From positions 1 through 10,950 of the forward strand of contig JAUVIG010000092.1 in assembly GCA_030592825.1 (NCBI GenBank): DNA of 10,950 bases, written 5' to 3'. The notes under the pieces are model-generated. The model saw nothing but the letters and a program-made list of their open reading frames with translations, ran no database searches and had not been told where the DNA came from. A program made the translations under genes and the position numbers. The first letter of the stretch is position 1, and each line of letters opens with the position of its first letter. The stretch is from Chlorobiota bacterium (lineage in GTDB: Bacteria; Bacteroidota; Bacteroidia; Bacteroidales; JAADGE01). Shown in pieces: positions 1 through 7,119 of the stretch.

Positions 1-5
1 CAAGT

Positions 6-61
6 TTTCTGTTTAATCGTTAAAGTAAAAATTTTCATTACTTTTGTAAGTTAAACAGAAA
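6..61. repeat. Nested inverted repeat overlapping the dxs promoter region
   Basis: TTTCTGTTTAA at 6-16 is a perfect 11-base inverted copy of TTAAACAGAAA at 51-61. Inside it, AAAGTAA at 22-28 is a perfect inverted copy of TTACTTT at 38-44, leaving a 9-base centre. The right side overlaps the promoter-like TACTTTTG. It could be an operator, an AT-rich hairpin ending a gene to the left of the window, or chance in AT-rich DNA. No T-tract follows the outer arm, which argues against a strong intrinsic terminator. Confidence 0.4.
39..46 (+). promoter_or_regulatory. Putative Bacteroidota -7 element for the dxs operon
   Basis: TACTTTTG matches the Bacteroidota primary sigma factor -7 consensus TAnnTTTG exactly and lies 21 bases before the dxs ATG. 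That would leave a leader of about 15 bases, short but usual for the phylum. No clear TTTG-type -33 element is seen at the expected distance, so the assignment rests on a single box in AT-rich DNA. Confidence 0.4.
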
Positions 62-67
62 TCTCAA

Positions 68-1963
68 ATGAGCGAGTATAAATATCTTCAAAATATAAAT
101 TCACCGGAAGATCTGAAGAAATATAAAGACGAAGAACTGATTGAAATATCTAAAGAACTTCGTCAATACATTATTGATATCGTATCAACAAATCCGGGGC
201 ATTTTGCTTCAAGTTTGGGAGTTATTGAATTAACAGTTGCTTTGCATTATGTTTATAATACTCCTTATGATAAGATTGTTTGGGATGTAGGGCATCAAGC
301 ATATGCACATAAGATTCTTACAGGCAGACGTGAATCATTTTGCACTAACAGACAACTCGGAGGTATTTGCGGATTCCCATCCATTTTTGAAAGTGAATAT
401 GATGCATTTGGTGTTGGGCATTCCTCAACATCAATATCTGCTGCTTTGGGAATGGCAGTTTCATCTTGTTACAAAGGCGAAGAAGACAGGCATGTAGTGG
501 CAGTTATAGGAGACGGAGCAATGACCGGCGGCCTTGCTTTTGAAGGGATGAACAATGCAGGTGTTGAAAAATCAAACCTTTTGATAATTCTTAATGATAA
601 TAATATGTCAATTGACCCGAATGTGGGCGGTTTGAATCAATATTTGCTCGATATTACAACTTCAAAGACATATAATAAAGTTAAAGATGATATTTGGAAC
701 ACTCTCGGAAAAATAAGACGATTCGGGCCTAATACAAGAGCTTTTATTCAAAAAATTGAGAATGGTGTGAAATCAATCATCATGAAACAGAGCAATATTT
801 TTGAGGCGATGAACTTGAGATATTTCGGTCCGATAAACGGGCATGATGTTAATCATTTGGTAAAGATATTAGAAGATTTAAAAGATATAAAAGGTCCGAA
901 ATTACTTCATGTATTAACAAAAAAAGGTAAAGGTTTTGAAGCTGCTGAAAATAACCAAACAATATGGCATGCTCCCGGTTTGTTCGATAAAGAAACAGGG
1001 GAACGATTAGTATCAAAATTTGATAAAACTCAAGCACCAAAGTTTCAAGATGTGTTCGGAAATACTCTTGTAGAACTGGCAGAAAAAAATGAAAAGATAA
1101 TGGGAATAACACCTGCTATGCCTTCCGGTTCATCAATGAAAATAATGATGGATGCAATGCCCGACAGAGCTTTTGATGTTGGTATTGCAGAGCAACATGC
1201 TGTAACTTTTTCGGCAGGGCTTGCTGTTGACGGGATGATGCCGTTTTGCAATATTTATTCAACATTTATGCAAAGAGCATTTGACCAAGTGATACATGAT
1301 GTTGCTTTGCAAAAGCTTAATGTTGTATTTTGTTTAGACAGAGGCGGTGTGGTAGGCGATGACGGGGCAACCCATCACGGTGCTTTTGATTTGGCATATA
1401 TGCGAATTATTCCTAATATGACAGTTGCCGCACCAATGGATGAACCGGATTTAAGAAATATGATGTTTACGGCACAACTCCCTGATATGGGACCCTTTAC
1501 AATAAGATACCCGAGAGGCAGAGGAATTACACCTGATTGGAAAACAGAAATGAAAGAACTTAAGACAGGGAAGGGGAGATGCATTAAAAAAGGTAAAGAT
1601 GTTGCGATTTTAAGTATAGGAGCAATCGGAATTTTAGTGAAAGAAGCAGATGAAAAACTATTAAAAGAGAATATTGATGCATCTCATTATGATATGCGTT
1701 TTGTGAAACCCTTGGATGAAGAATTATTGCATCAAATATTTTCAGAATATAAAAGTATAATAACATTAGAAGACGGTATAATTAAAGGTGGGTTCGGAAC
1801 TGCCGTAATTGAGTTTATGGTTGAAAACAATTATTCGGCAAAAATTAAACGTTTGGGAATCCCGGATGAATTTATAGAACACGGCACCCAACAAGAATTA
1901 TATAAATTGTGCGGGTATGATACTGAAAGTATTTATAATGCTGTTAAGGATATGATAAAATAA
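68..1963 (+). CDS. dxs: 1-deoxy-D-xylulose-5-phosphate synthase
   Basis: This cytoplasmic thiamine-diphosphate enzyme condenses pyruvate and glyceraldehyde-3-phosphate to 1-deoxy-D-xylulose-5-phosphate. That is the first step of the MEP isoprenoid pathway; the product also feeds thiamine synthesis and, in some bacteria, pyridoxal synthesis. The 631-residue length is close to the usual 620-640. The N-terminal ThDP domain has PGHFASSLG with the conserved His at residue 45, VGHQAYAHK, and the GDG cofactor motif at 148-150 followed by NDNNMSI. The pyrimidine-binding domain carries the catalytic Glu375 in GIAEQHAVTF. The region around FCLDRGGVVGDDGATHHG is typical of Dxs, and a transketolase C-terminal domain follows from about residue 500. 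The first ATG fits the normal Dxs N-terminus. A TAnnTTTG-like element lies just upstream. Its TAA stop directly abuts the next ATG, so co-transcription and translational coupling with the deaminase are likely. Confidence 0.97.
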   Translation: MSEYKYLQNINSPEDLKKYKDEELIEISKELRQYIIDIVSTNPGHFASSLGVIELTVALHYVYNTPYDKIVWDVGHQAYAHKILTGRRESFCTNRQLGGICGFPSIFESEYDAFGVGHSSTSISAALGMAVSSCYKGEEDRHVVAVIGDGAMTGGLAFEGMNNAGVEKSNLLIILNDNNMSIDPNVGGLNQYLLDITTSKTYNKVKDDIWNTLGKIRRFGPNTRAFIQKIENGVKSIIMKQSNIFEAMNLRYFGPINGHDVNHLVKILEDLKDIKGPKLLHVLTKKGKGFEAAENNQTIWHAPGLFDKETGERLVSKFDKTQAPKFQDVFGNTLVELAEKNEKIMGITPAMPSGSSMKIMMDAMPDRAFDVGIAEQHAVTFSAGLAVDGMMPFCNIYSTFMQRAFDQVIHDVALQKLNVVFCLDRGGVVGDDGATHHGAFDLAYMRIIPNMTVAAPMDEPDLRNMMFTAQLPDMGPFTIRYPRGRGITPDWKTEMKELKTGKGRCIKKGKDVAILSIGAIGILVKEADEKLLKENIDASHYDMRFVKPLDEELLHQIFSEYKSIITLEDGIIKGGFGTAVIEFMVENNYSAKIKRLGIPDEFIEHGTQQELYKLCGYDTESIYNAVKDMIK

Positions 1964-2389
1964 ATGAAACCTAAAAAACAACATAAATTAGATGAACGTT
2001 ATTTGCGAATGGCAAAGATATGGGCAGAGAACTCTTATTGCAAAAGACGAAAGGTAGGTGCCCTTATTGTGAAAGATAAAATGATAATTTCTGACGGATT
2101 TAACGGAACACCGGCAGGTTTTGAAAATGATTGCGAAGAAGATAAGGACACAACCAAACCTTATGTCCTGCATGCTGAGGCAAATGCTATAACTAAAGTT
2201 GCAAAATCGCATAACAGCAGTGAAGGATCTACTTTGTACGTTACAACTTCTCCGTGTATGGAATGTTCAAAATTAATTATTCAATCAGGAATAAAAAGAG
2301 TTGTTTTTGATGAGAAATACAGAATAACAGACGGTTTAGACCTGTTGGAACGTGCAGGAATTGAATTAAAAAACTTGGAATTAAAATAA
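1964..2389 (+). CDS. dCMP/cytidine-type zinc deaminase (deoxycytidylate deaminase family)
   Basis: This 141-residue member of the CDA-fold zinc deaminases resembles the dCMP deaminase/ComEB group. The likely reaction is dCMP to dUMP plus ammonia, supplying dUMP for thymidylate synthesis in the cytoplasm. Both zinc-site motifs are complete: HAE at residues 70-72 (His as zinc ligand, Glu as proton shuttle) and PCMEC at 97-101 with Cys98 and Cys101 as ligands. The N-terminal run from KRRKVGALIVK to GFNGTPAGFEN is characteristic of the dCMP branch and separates it from tRNA adenosine deaminases and riboflavin-pathway RibD. The ATG begins on the base after the dxs stop with no spacer, so reinitiation after dxs is probable. 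The S41 protease gene starts 30 bases downstream. Substrate is inferred from family resemblance; dCMP is favoured but another cytosine nucleotide is possible. Confidence 0.9.
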   Translation: MKPKKQHKLDERYLRMAKIWAENSYCKRRKVGALIVKDKMIISDGFNGTPAGFENDCEEDKDTTKPYVLHAEANAITKVAKSHNSSEGSTLYVTTSPCMECSKLIIQSGIKRVVFDEKYRITDGLDLLERAGIELKNLELK

Positions 2390-2419
2390 CTGAAAAATAA
2401 TGAAGTAAGTAATAATACA

Positions 2420-4057
2420 ATGGAACAAAAAGATAAAGACAAAATTGAAGGGAAATTCAATAATTCAAAAAGGACAATTTATACACCAATAGTAATTGCT
2501 TTGGTTCTGATTATCGGGATATTTATCGGAAATATGCTGATACCGCAAAAAAACACAAACTATCATTCAACTTTCAAGCTAAATAAACCAAGTAAAGTTT
2601 CTTCAATTTTGAGGCTGATACAAGAGAATTATGTGGATAAGATACCAACTGACAGCATTGAAGAATTGGCTATTCCTATGATTCTTAAATATCTTGACCC
2701 GCATTCGACTTATTTCCCCCCAAAATTTAATGAAGAAGAACATGAAAGATTAAGCGGGAATTTTGAAGGAATAGGAGTACAATTTAACATTCAAAATGAT
2801 ACTATTTTGATTATAAATACCATTTCCGGCGGGCCGTCTGAAAAAATAGGAGTGTTGGCAGGCGACAGAATTGTTACCATTAATGATTCGCTTTTTGCGG
2901 GTATCGGTATCACAAACGATGATGTTGTTAATAACCTTAAAGGTCCGAAAGGGACGACTGTAAAAATCGGCGTAAAAAGAAAAGGGATTAAAGGTCTGAT
3001 TGAATTTGAGATTGAAAGAGACAAAATTCCGATTTACAGTGTGGATGTCTCTTATATGTTGACAGATGATATTGGTTATATTAAAATAAGCAGATTTGCC
3101 GGCACAACTTATCAAGAATTTATGGAAGCTTCTGGAAAGTTAAAAAAGGAGGGAATGAAGAAGTTAGTTCTTGATTTAAGAGATAACGGCGGAGGATATT
3201 TAAATGCAGCGGTTGACATAGTTGATGAGTTTCTGCCTGCTCGAAAAATGATAGTTTATACCGAAGGTGCATTTCGAGATAAATTTGAGTATAAATCAAC
3301 AGATAATGACTTCTTAATTGATATTAAATTGGTTATTTTAATTAATTCATGGTCTGCATCTGCGAGTGAAATTGTGTCAGGTGCGATACAAGATAATGAC
3401 AGAGGATTGATAATCGGAAGGAGATCGTTTGGAAAAGGATTGGTTCAAGAAGAATTTACATTTAATGATAATTCCGGAGTGAGAATTACAATTGCAAGGT
3501 ATTATACGCCTGTTGGAAGATGTATACAAAAGTCATATGAAAACGGAACAGATTCATATTATCAAGATATTTATTACAGAGCTGTTGAAGGACAATTAGC
3601 AAATGCAGACAGCATCGGATTTCCGGATTCTTTAAAATATATTACTGAAGGCGGAAAAGTTGTGTACGGAGGCGGCGGAATTATGCCTGATATTTTTGTG
3701 CCGGTTGATACAACAGCATATACAGAATATTATCATCAACTTACACATAAAGGGCTTATATACAGATATGCGTTAAGCTATGCTGATAATAACAGAAAAG
3801 AACTGCAAGCATTTAAAGATTATAAAGGGATGAATAATTATTTGGAAAAAGAAAATGTATTAAAACAATTTGTCAAATTTGCAATTAATGAAGGTGTTAT
3901 TAGTACAAAGCAAGATTATACACTCTCAAGGTATGTTATACATACAAGTTTGAAAGCATATATTGCAAGAAATATTATTGATAATGACGGGTATTTTCCT
4001 ATTATTAAAGATATTGATAATGATGTAAAGAAAGCAATTGAAATCTTAAATGAATAA
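2420..4057 (+). CDS. Membrane-anchored S41 family C-terminal processing peptidase with PDZ domain
   Basis: This 545-residue protein belongs to the CtpA/Prc (tail-specific protease) family, serine proteases that cut periplasmic proteins near the C-terminus. A lysine-rich cytoplasmic start is followed by one hydrophobic segment at about 20-40, placing the rest in the periplasm. Residues about 45-110 form the usual N-terminal helical segment. A PDZ domain follows at about 113-200 (GNFEGIGVQF, then GPSEKIGVLAGDRIVTIN). The S41 core includes LDLRDNGGG at about 249-258. By alignment with E. coli Prc Ser430/Lys455, the dyad is Ser314 (middle serine of SASASE) and Lys339 (in FGKG), also 25 residues apart. 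A C-terminal extension of about 170 residues is common in Bacteroidota members. It is co-directional with dxs and the deaminase and probably in the same operon. It appears intact; its substrates cannot be told from sequence. Confidence 0.94.
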   Translation: MEQKDKDKIEGKFNNSKRTIYTPIVIALVLIIGIFIGNMLIPQKNTNYHSTFKLNKPSKVSSILRLIQENYVDKIPTDSIEELAIPMILKYLDPHSTYFPPKFNEEEHERLSGNFEGIGVQFNIQNDTILIINTISGGPSEKIGVLAGDRIVTINDSLFAGIGITNDDVVNNLKGPKGTTVKIGVKRKGIKGLIEFEIERDKIPIYSVDVSYMLTDDIGYIKISRFAGTTYQEFMEASGKLKKEGMKKLVLDLRDNGGGYLNAAVDIVDEFLPARKMIVYTEGAFRDKFEYKSTDNDFLIDIKLVILINSWSASASEIVSGAIQDNDRGLIIGRRSFGKGLVQEEFTFNDNSGVRITIARYYTPVGRCIQKSYENGTDSYYQDIYYRAVEGQLANADSIGFPDSLKYITEGGKVVYGGGGIMPDIFVPVDTTAYTEYYHQLTHKGLIYRYALSYADNNRKELQAFKDYKGMNNYLEKENVLKQFVKFAINEGVISTKQDYTLSRYVIHTSLKAYIARNIIDNDGYFPIIKDIDNDVKKAIEILNE

Positions 4058-4081
4058 AGATTAATTTTTAAGATTAATTTT
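4042..4081. repeat. Small inverted and direct repeats at the 3' end of the S41 peptidase gene
   Basis: AATCTTAAA at 4042-4050, inside the last codons, is a perfect inverted copy of TTTAAGATT at 4067-4075, with a 16-base loop holding the stop codon. AAGATTAATTTT occurs twice, at 4057-4068 and 4070-4081. The hairpin is followed by a T-rich stretch and could be a weak terminator or an mRNA 3'-end stabiliser. With one G/C pair in the stem it may also be chance. Confidence 0.25.
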
Positions 4082-4082
4082 G

Positions 4083-4113
4083 TTTGAAAATTAAATAATT
4101 ATTATAACATTTG
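4083..4113 (+). promoter_or_regulatory. Putative Bacteroidota promoter for the ferredoxin gene
   Basis: TTTG at 4083-4086 and a second TTTG at 4110-4113, the latter ending TAACATTTG, span 31 bases. That equals the overall span of the Bacteroidota layout TTTG-N19-TAnnTTTG. The -7 box has one extra base between TA and TTTG compared with consensus. A start near 4119 would give a leader of about 30 bases before the ferredoxin ATG. This suggests the ferredoxin can be transcribed separately from the peptidase. Confidence 0.45.
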
Positions 4114-4148
4114 CATTGAAATAATAATACAATTTAAAAATTTAAACT

Positions 4149-4325
4149 ATGGCTTATTTTATTAATCCTGAAGAATGTACTGCTTGCGGTGCATGTGTGG
4201 ACGAATGCCCTGTTGAGGCAATATCAGAGGGGGATGATTTTTACACAATTGATGCTGATGAATGTACTGATTGCGGTGCATGTGTAGATGTTTGTCCCGT
4301 TGAATGTATCAGCGAAGTAGAATAA
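4149..4325 (+). CDS. Small bacterial-type 2[4Fe-4S] ferredoxin
   Basis: This 58-residue acidic protein is a clostridial-type low-potential electron carrier of the cytoplasm. It begins MAYFINPEECTACGACVDEC, giving cluster motif one with Cys10, Cys13, Cys16 and Cys20 followed by Pro. The second motif is Cys39, Cys42, Cys45 and Cys49 followed by Pro, and an extra Cys53 follows. The two halves are clear internal repeats (ECTxCGACVDxCPVE), as expected for this family. Lengths of 55-60 residues are normal. It follows the S41 protease by 91 bases, has a promoter-like element of its own, and is closed by a strong terminator 15 bases after its stop, so it may be its own transcription unit. Likely partners are pyruvate or 2-oxoacid ferredoxin oxidoreductases, hydrogenases or Rnf, none of which is in the window. 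Its presence hints at anaerobic or microaerobic metabolism. Confidence 0.95.
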   Translation: MAYFINPEECTACGACVDECPVEAISEGDDFYTIDADECTDCGACVDVCPVECISEVE

Positions 4326-4340
4326 ATAATTCTTTTTGGT

Positions 4341-4377
4341 AAAAAAGTCCGATAATGTATTTTATCGGACTTTTTTT
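4341..4377. terminator. Bidirectional Rho-independent terminator between convergent genes
   Basis: Bases 4341-4355 (six A, then GTCCGATAA) pair with 4362-4376 (TTATCGGAC, then T residues), leaving a 6-base loop. The stem is 15 base pairs, nine of them outside the A/T base. A run of seven T follows on the plus strand, and TTTTTT follows on the minus strand. The hairpin sits 15 bases after the ferredoxin stop and 64 bases beyond the stop of the convergent phosphatase gene, so it can end both units. Confidence 0.93.
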
Positions 4378-4440
4378 GTTTTATTTGAAAATCTTGATGC
4401 AAATTAATTATTAGAGGTTGCCATATAATCCAAGAATCTG

Positions 4441-7080
4441 TTAAAAACCGATTCCTACAACCAAAATGTCATCATTTTGAATGTTTTTGCCTTGCCAAGC
4501 ATTCAATGTTTTCAGTAACCGACTGCGTTGAATATTAAAGGAAAGATTGCTGATATCTTCTAATAGTAATTTTAAATTCTTTTTCATAAATCTTCTGTCA
4601 TTTTCACCTCCGAATTGATCTTGAAATCCGTCTGAACAGATATAAATTAAATCTCCTTTTTGTATAGTGAGTTTGTGATTATTGAATTTATCACCGATTT
4701 GTATGCCTAATCTTCCTATACCTATTGATTTTTTATCTGCTTTAATTTCTGTTATTTTGTTATTTCGTATTAATATCAGGTCGATTTTTGCTCCGGCATA
4801 TTCTAATATATTTTCCTCTTTGTCATATGAAATTATTGCTATATCCATTCCGTCTTCAACGTCTTTATCTTCTTCACTGCTTAATTTTGCCTCAATGTTT
4901 TTTTGGATATTATCAAGGATTTCGGAAGGTGTGTAAATTTTTTCGTTAAAAACTGCATTATTCAATAAATAATTCCCAATTAAGGACATAAGAGCCCCGG
5001 GGACACCATGACCGGTACAATCAGCTACGCTGAAAAGGGATTTTACTTTGTTTTCACCGATATGTAATTTATTTGCCCAATAAAAGTCTCCGCTTAAAAT
5101 TTCTTTTGACCTGAATAAAATGAATACTTCAGGAAAAAGAGAGTTTATTAATTGTTCTTCAGGCAAATTTGCGGTTTGAGTTATTTTTGCAATATTAACA
5201 TTATCAGTAATCATTTTATTTTTTTTACTTACTTCTTTAAGAGCATATGATATTTCATTATTAATTGTTAAGATTTCATCTTTTTGTTCTGTCAGCATAT
5301 CTCTTTGATTTCTGATGTCTTTAGTACGTTTATAGACGATATTTTCTAAGTTATGTTTAAGGTCTTCCAGTTCAGTGAATAAATTATAGTTTTCTGTTAA
5401 ACCAACAATTTGATCGGAAAGGTTTTTGAATAGTTCTACAATATTTGAGTTAAATGCAGATTTTCTGTCAGTATTTTCAAAATACAATACAGATTTGCAT
5501 TTATCTGCAATAATTAGAGGAATACAAACCAAAGATTTTAAATCACTGTTAATTGAATTTAACAATTTTTTATAGGGACTTGTATCAGTATTATTTACTA
5601 TGATTGACTCCTTCTCTGCAATCACTTTATTGATTATAGCATCAGGATATGTCCCGTTTAATTTATTATTATTACTGCGTGGGAAAAAGCCATTGAGTTT
5701 GGCTTCATTATTTATAACTGAAAATATATATCCTTTTGTAGCATCTGCTTTTTCATTTAATATTTCAATGGTGTTATTTAAATCTATTGAACGATCATTC
5801 AATAACCTACTTTTTATCTCATCAAGATCAGAAGTAAGTTTATTCATTTCTTCTGCTTTTTTATATAAGTTAGAAAAATTAAAGGACAAAATATATGATT
5901 GAGAGAAAATGAATATAAACAAACCAAACGGTGTTAAGTATATAGTTTGAATTATATTTGAAACAAATAAAATATCATTAACTGCTGTAAATATTAATAT
6001 CAGCATACCGGTAAAAGGAATAAGAGCACCTTCTGTTTTTAATATCAAGCTTCTTATTTGTGCATAAATAACATAAATAAAAGAGATAACAGCAATAGCA
6101 ATAAAGACGAATAAGGTAAATGAGAAGAAAGAAAGTTCAGTAAATAATACTAACAAAGCCATTGCTGAATTTAATCCTGCTAAAATCAAAATAAAAACTT
6201 TCTTGATTTCTTCAGAATAAAGTTGATAAAAAAACAAGGCAAAGAATGTTACTCTGAAAAAATTACTTATATAATCTATCCTTTTTAATACGATCCAAGA
6301 CATATCGGGGAAAATGTATGTAAATAAAACTTCTCCGTTAGTCATTATACTAAATATTTCGCTTATAAGAAGAATACTGAAAAAAAGCAAGGAATAATCT
6401 TTTTTGCCGAAAAAGAACAGACCGATATGAAATACTGCCATAATAAGAAGAACTCCGATAATGGATATTTCATAAGTGCCGGCAATTCTGTTTTTTTTAA
6501 TAATTTGTTTTGGTAATCCTAAAACTATCTCACTGTGAATTCCTCCTTTTCGGTGATGAAAATTACTAACTTGAATTATTAAGGAAAAAGATTCTTTAAC
6601 AGGGAATATTTTTGCAAGTGTTTTTTGTCCGGCTTGAGATTTTTCTTTACTGCTTCCTACATTACCTACTGATAAAACAAGAGAATCATCTGCAAATATT
6701 TTGTATGCAGTTTCAATTCTTTTTAACCTTAAAGCTAAAATTTCAATATTATCAGGTACGGTAAGTTTTAATCTATAAGTTCCGTATCCTATATTCGGTT
6801 TTTCAGTATTAATAAAGAATTTATTATCCCATAATGAAGGAACATCTACTATGATTGGTTTTATTGTGTTTCCGTTTTCAAAATCTTTTTCGGTGTACAA
6901 TTTAGCGGGATAGAATTCCCATTGACCGTTTAATTCTACCGGACCGTTTTGGTCAAAATTATATGTTTTTAAATCAATTTTGCCCGATTGAACAATTGAT
7001 TGGCTGTATAATAAGTTTACGGAAAATAATAGTGCCGTAAATATTACTGATATTAGTTTATATATATATGTTCGTTTCAT
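4441..7080 (-). CDS. 7TM sensor (7TMR-DISM type) with GAF-like domain and SpoIIE/RsbU-type PP2C phosphatase
   Basis: This predicted inner-membrane receptor links an outside signal to Ser/Thr dephosphorylation. From the chosen start it has 879 residues: signal peptide 1-27 (MKRTYIYKL then hydrophobic), periplasmic jelly-roll-like sensor about 30-190 (GYGTYRL, VSNFHHRKGGI), 7TM region about 200-405, GAF-like domain about 430-570, coiled coil about 565-630, and SpoIIE phosphatase to the end. The catalytic signatures are complete: SGDFYW (Asp665), ADCTGHGVPG (Asp687, His691), CSDG (Asp817) and NDD (Asp870, Asp871). An ATG 33 bases upstream (7113) is open in frame, but 7080 is preferred because it starts a clean signal peptide and has AAAGAGAAG 8 bases upstream. 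The interrupted paralogue ends 39 bases before it, so they are probably one operon. RsbU/SpoIIE relatives act on STAS-type anti-anti-sigma proteins; no such partner is in the window. Confidence 0.88.
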   Translation of the reverse strand: MKRTYIYKLISVIFTALLFSVNLLYSQSIVQSGKIDLKTYNFDQNGPVELNGQWEFYPAKLYTEKDFENGNTIKPIIVDVPSLWDNKFFINTEKPNIGYGTYRLKLTVPDNIEILALRLKRIETAYKIFADDSLVLSVGNVGSSKEKSQAGQKTLAKIFPVKESFSLIIQVSNFHHRKGGIHSEIVLGLPKQIIKKNRIAGTYEISIIGVLLIMAVFHIGLFFFGKKDYSLLFFSILLISEIFSIMTNGEVLFTYIFPDMSWIVLKRIDYISNFFRVTFFALFFYQLYSEEIKKVFILILAGLNSAMALLVLFTELSFFSFTLFVFIAIAVISFIYVIYAQIRSLILKTEGALIPFTGMLILIFTAVNDILFVSNIIQTIYLTPFGLFIFIFSQSYILSFNFSNLYKKAEEMNKLTSDLDEIKSRLLNDRSIDLNNTIEILNEKADATKGYIFSVINNEAKLNGFFPRSNNNKLNGTYPDAIINKVIAEKESIIVNNTDTSPYKKLLNSINSDLKSLVCIPLIIADKCKSVLYFENTDRKSAFNSNIVELFKNLSDQIVGLTENYNLFTELEDLKHNLENIVYKRTKDIRNQRDMLTEQKDEILTINNEISYALKEVSKKNKMITDNVNIAKITQTANLPEEQLINSLFPEVFILFRSKEILSGDFYWANKLHIGENKVKSLFSVADCTGHGVPGALMSLIGNYLLNNAVFNEKIYTPSEILDNIQKNIEAKLSSEEDKDVEDGMDIAIISYDKEENILEYAGAKIDLILIRNNKITEIKADKKSIGIGRLGIQIGDKFNNHKLTIQKGDLIYICSDGFQDQFGGENDRRFMKKNLKLLLEDISNLSFNIQRSRLLKTLNAWQGKNIQNDDILVVGIGF

Positions 7081-7119
7081 TTTTGACACTTCTCTTTGTT
7101 CACAATCGTTCAATTTAGG

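Noticed and set aside
303..1766. Several 60-87 residue open frames overlapping dxs on both strands
   Set aside because: They are shadows of the dxs reading frame with no start context or family resemblance.
2750..3115. 121-residue minus-strand open frame inside the S41 peptidase gene
   Set aside because: It lies wholly opposite the PDZ region of a well-supported gene and shows no recognisable domain.
4149..4325. Direct repeats within the ferredoxin gene as a DNA repeat element
   Set aside because: The similarity reflects the two duplicated cluster-binding motifs of the protein, normal for this family.
4682..5902. Plus-strand open frames of 84 and 100 residues opposite the sensor-phosphatase
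   Set aside because: They are antisense to the conserved SpoIIE and GAF-like coding sequence and resemble no family; hydrophobic runs arise from AT-rich complement.
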